A DNA stretch of 5,539 nt, from positions 1-5,539 of the forward strand of contig JAICKM010000485.1 of assembly GCA_025927935.1 (NCBI GenBank), given 5' to 3'. A program made the position numbers and the translations under genes. The notes under the pieces were generated by a model. The model had not been told where the DNA came from. It saw only the letters and a program-made list of their open reading frames with translations, and searched no databases. This stretch comes from Chloroflexia bacterium (GTDB lineage: Bacteria > Chloroflexota > Chloroflexia > QHBQ01 > JADMIH01). How positions within the stretch are numbered: position 1 is the first letter of the stretch; each line of letters opens with the position of its first letter. Positions 4,535 to 5,539 of the stretch are shown one piece after another.

Positions 4535-5518
4535 TCAGCTACCCGGCGCGGTTGTGGGCGCGGGCGTGGCGGCGGAGTCCGGCAGCGTGTAGGTATCGAT
4601 AGTCTGGCCGGCGCGCGTGATAAAGGTGAAGGTGATCGTGCTCCTGGTGGCGTCGATGCGCATGGCCCCGAAATCCTGGTAGTAGCGGACCGCACTGCCC
4701 TCGGTGGGCGTGCCGAGAGGATAGAGACAGCCGTTGCAGCCGCCCAGTCCGTTGACGAAGTACGGGATGCCGTCGCGCATGACGCGCTCATAATTGTGTT
4801 CGTGCCCGGCCAGCACCGCGCTGGCGCCCCATTGGGCGAAGGGCCAGCGCATGCCCTTGGTAGCGCCGTCGGTGATCCCGGAGCTGTAGGGCGTGTGATG
4901 GAAGTAGACTAGCTTCCACGGCTCCTTGGCCGCGGCCAGTTTCTGCTGCAACCAGATGGCCTGGGTTGAGGTCATGGTGACGCCGTCCGGCTCGTGCGGG
5001 TCACTGTCGAGCGCGAACAGATGCACGGGACCCCAGGCCACGTCATAATAGCGTTCATTGCCGGGCAGCGTGAAATAGTCGAGATAGCCCTGAGCGCCCG
5101 CCGTGGACCAGTCGTGGTTGCCGAGCACCGGGAAAAACCGGTTGGTCGTCGCCCCTGGGCCATAGCGGCCAATATACGGGGCGATATACTGATGATAGTA
5201 CTGGCCCACATTCGCGTCGATAGTGGCGGCGGCGCCGTCGTCGTAGTTATTGTCGCCGACGGTGAGCACCAGGTCGGGCTGCCAGCTTTGCACCAGTTGG
5301 GCGACATCGCGTTCGGGCCGCCCGGCCAACCCGAAGTCGCCGACGACGGCCATGTGCACCGAGGTAGGCGCGGGGGAGCCGGCCAGCGCCGGCCACACCA
5401 GCAGCGTGCCCAGGAGAAGGATCAGTAGCAACAAGCCCAACAGCAGCCAGATCAGCGGAGAGCGTAGTGAGAAACCGCGCCGTCCCGAAGGAGCGGCGGC
5501 GGGCGCGGGAAGCTGCAT
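4535..5518 (-). CDS. Membrane-anchored or secreted metallophosphatase, purple-acid-phosphatase type
   Basis: This 327-residue protein belongs to the calcineurin-like metallophosphoesterase fold. The five family motifs are complete: GDFG (60-63), GDNNY (88-92), GNHD (133-136), FHHTPY (206-211) and GHEHNYER (238-245). By comparison with kidney-bean purple acid phosphatase the metal ligands would be D61, D89, Y92, N134, H208, H239 and H241; the Tyr in GDxxY and the final HxYER favour the purple acid phosphatase branch with a redox-stable Fe-M centre. No counterpart of the additional plant active-site His after HSPxY is seen. Residues 1-21 are basic (R13, R14, R19), 22-46 are very hydrophobic, and ALA46 could be a signal peptidase site, so the catalytic domain is outside the cytoplasm. 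The C terminus is a short Ala/Pro/Thr tail. A likely role is hydrolysis of phosphate monoesters outside the cell. The ATG at 5518 has only AAGG about 12 nt upstream. Confidence 0.9.
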   Translation of the reverse strand: MQLPAPAAAPSGRRGFSLRSPLIWLLLGLLLLILLLGTLLVWPALAGSPAPTSVHMAVVGDFGLAGRPERDVAQLVQSWQPDLVLTVGDNNYDDGAAATIDANVGQYYHQYIAPYIGRYGPGATTNRFFPVLGNHDWSTAGAQGYLDYFTLPGNERYYDVAWGPVHLFALDSDPHEPDGVTMTSTQAIWLQQKLAAAKEPWKLVYFHHTPYSSGITDGATKGMRWPFAQWGASAVLAGHEHNYERVMRDGIPYFVNGLGGCNGCLYPLGTPTEGSAVRYYQDFGAMRIDATRSTITFTFITRAGQTIDTYTLPDSAATPAPTTAPGS

Positions 5519-5539
5519 TAGCGAACATACCTTTCTGAC

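Noticed and set aside
4994..5428. A 144-residue plus-strand frame opposite the phosphatase
   Set aside because: It is antisense to a gene with all five metallophosphatase motifs, and shows no domain of its own.
1..5539. A CRISPR array, integrase site, or defence or toxin-antitoxin system
   Set aside because: No regularly spaced repeats, tRNA-flanked attachment site, nuclease, toxin or transposase gene is visible; the four genes are ordinary metabolic, signalling and surface families.

Overview
This window looks like chromosomal DNA from a GC-rich bacterium. A Chloroflexota relative (filamentous anoxygenic phototroph-like) is my best guess. It rests on overall GC richness, a chemoreceptor-like protein with an N-terminal multi-pass membrane region, and a dispersed palindromic repeat whose spurious translation reads 'HSERSAES...ILRRAQNDG'. 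The taxonomic call is an inference of moderate strength, because no rRNA or other marker gene is present.

Layout: (1) positions 1-914, minus strand: an arginase/ureohydrolase-fold protein cut by the left edge. It starts at a TTG behind a strong Shine-Dalgarno and has a near-consensus sigma70 promoter upstream. (2) 915-1344: a divergent intergenic region. Its right half is unusually AT-rich and holds a perfect dyad and a tandem 11-bp direct repeat just before the next gene. (3) 1345-2208, plus strand: a class I SAM-dependent methyltransferase. (4) 2209-2612: a convergent intergenic region of GC-rich hairpins plus one palindromic repeat element of about 74 bp. (5) 2613-4091, minus strand: a methyl-accepting-chemotaxis-type protein with about six membrane helices, no visible HAMP, a linker resembling a HisKA_3 box, and a signalling tip lacking several residues that normally contact CheA/CheW. 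(6) 4092-4534: 443 bp without a convincing gene but crowded with perfect inverted repeats, including two abutting palindromes, one of which contains a consensus TATAAT on both strands. (7) 4535-5518, minus strand: a membrane-anchored or secreted metallophosphatase of the purple-acid-phosphatase type.

The four genes do not form an obvious pathway. The arginase-like gene and the methyltransferase are divergent, the methyltransferase and the chemoreceptor-like gene are convergent, and the phosphatase is separated from the chemoreceptor-like gene by a long structured spacer, so each is probably its own transcription unit. I see no mobile-element genes, CRISPR array, tRNA or rRNA. The strongest leads are the hairpin-rich spacer 4092-4534, the altered chemoreceptor signalling tip with its kinase-like linker, the arginase-fold protein with changed catalytic residues, and the repeat architecture upstream of the methyltransferase.
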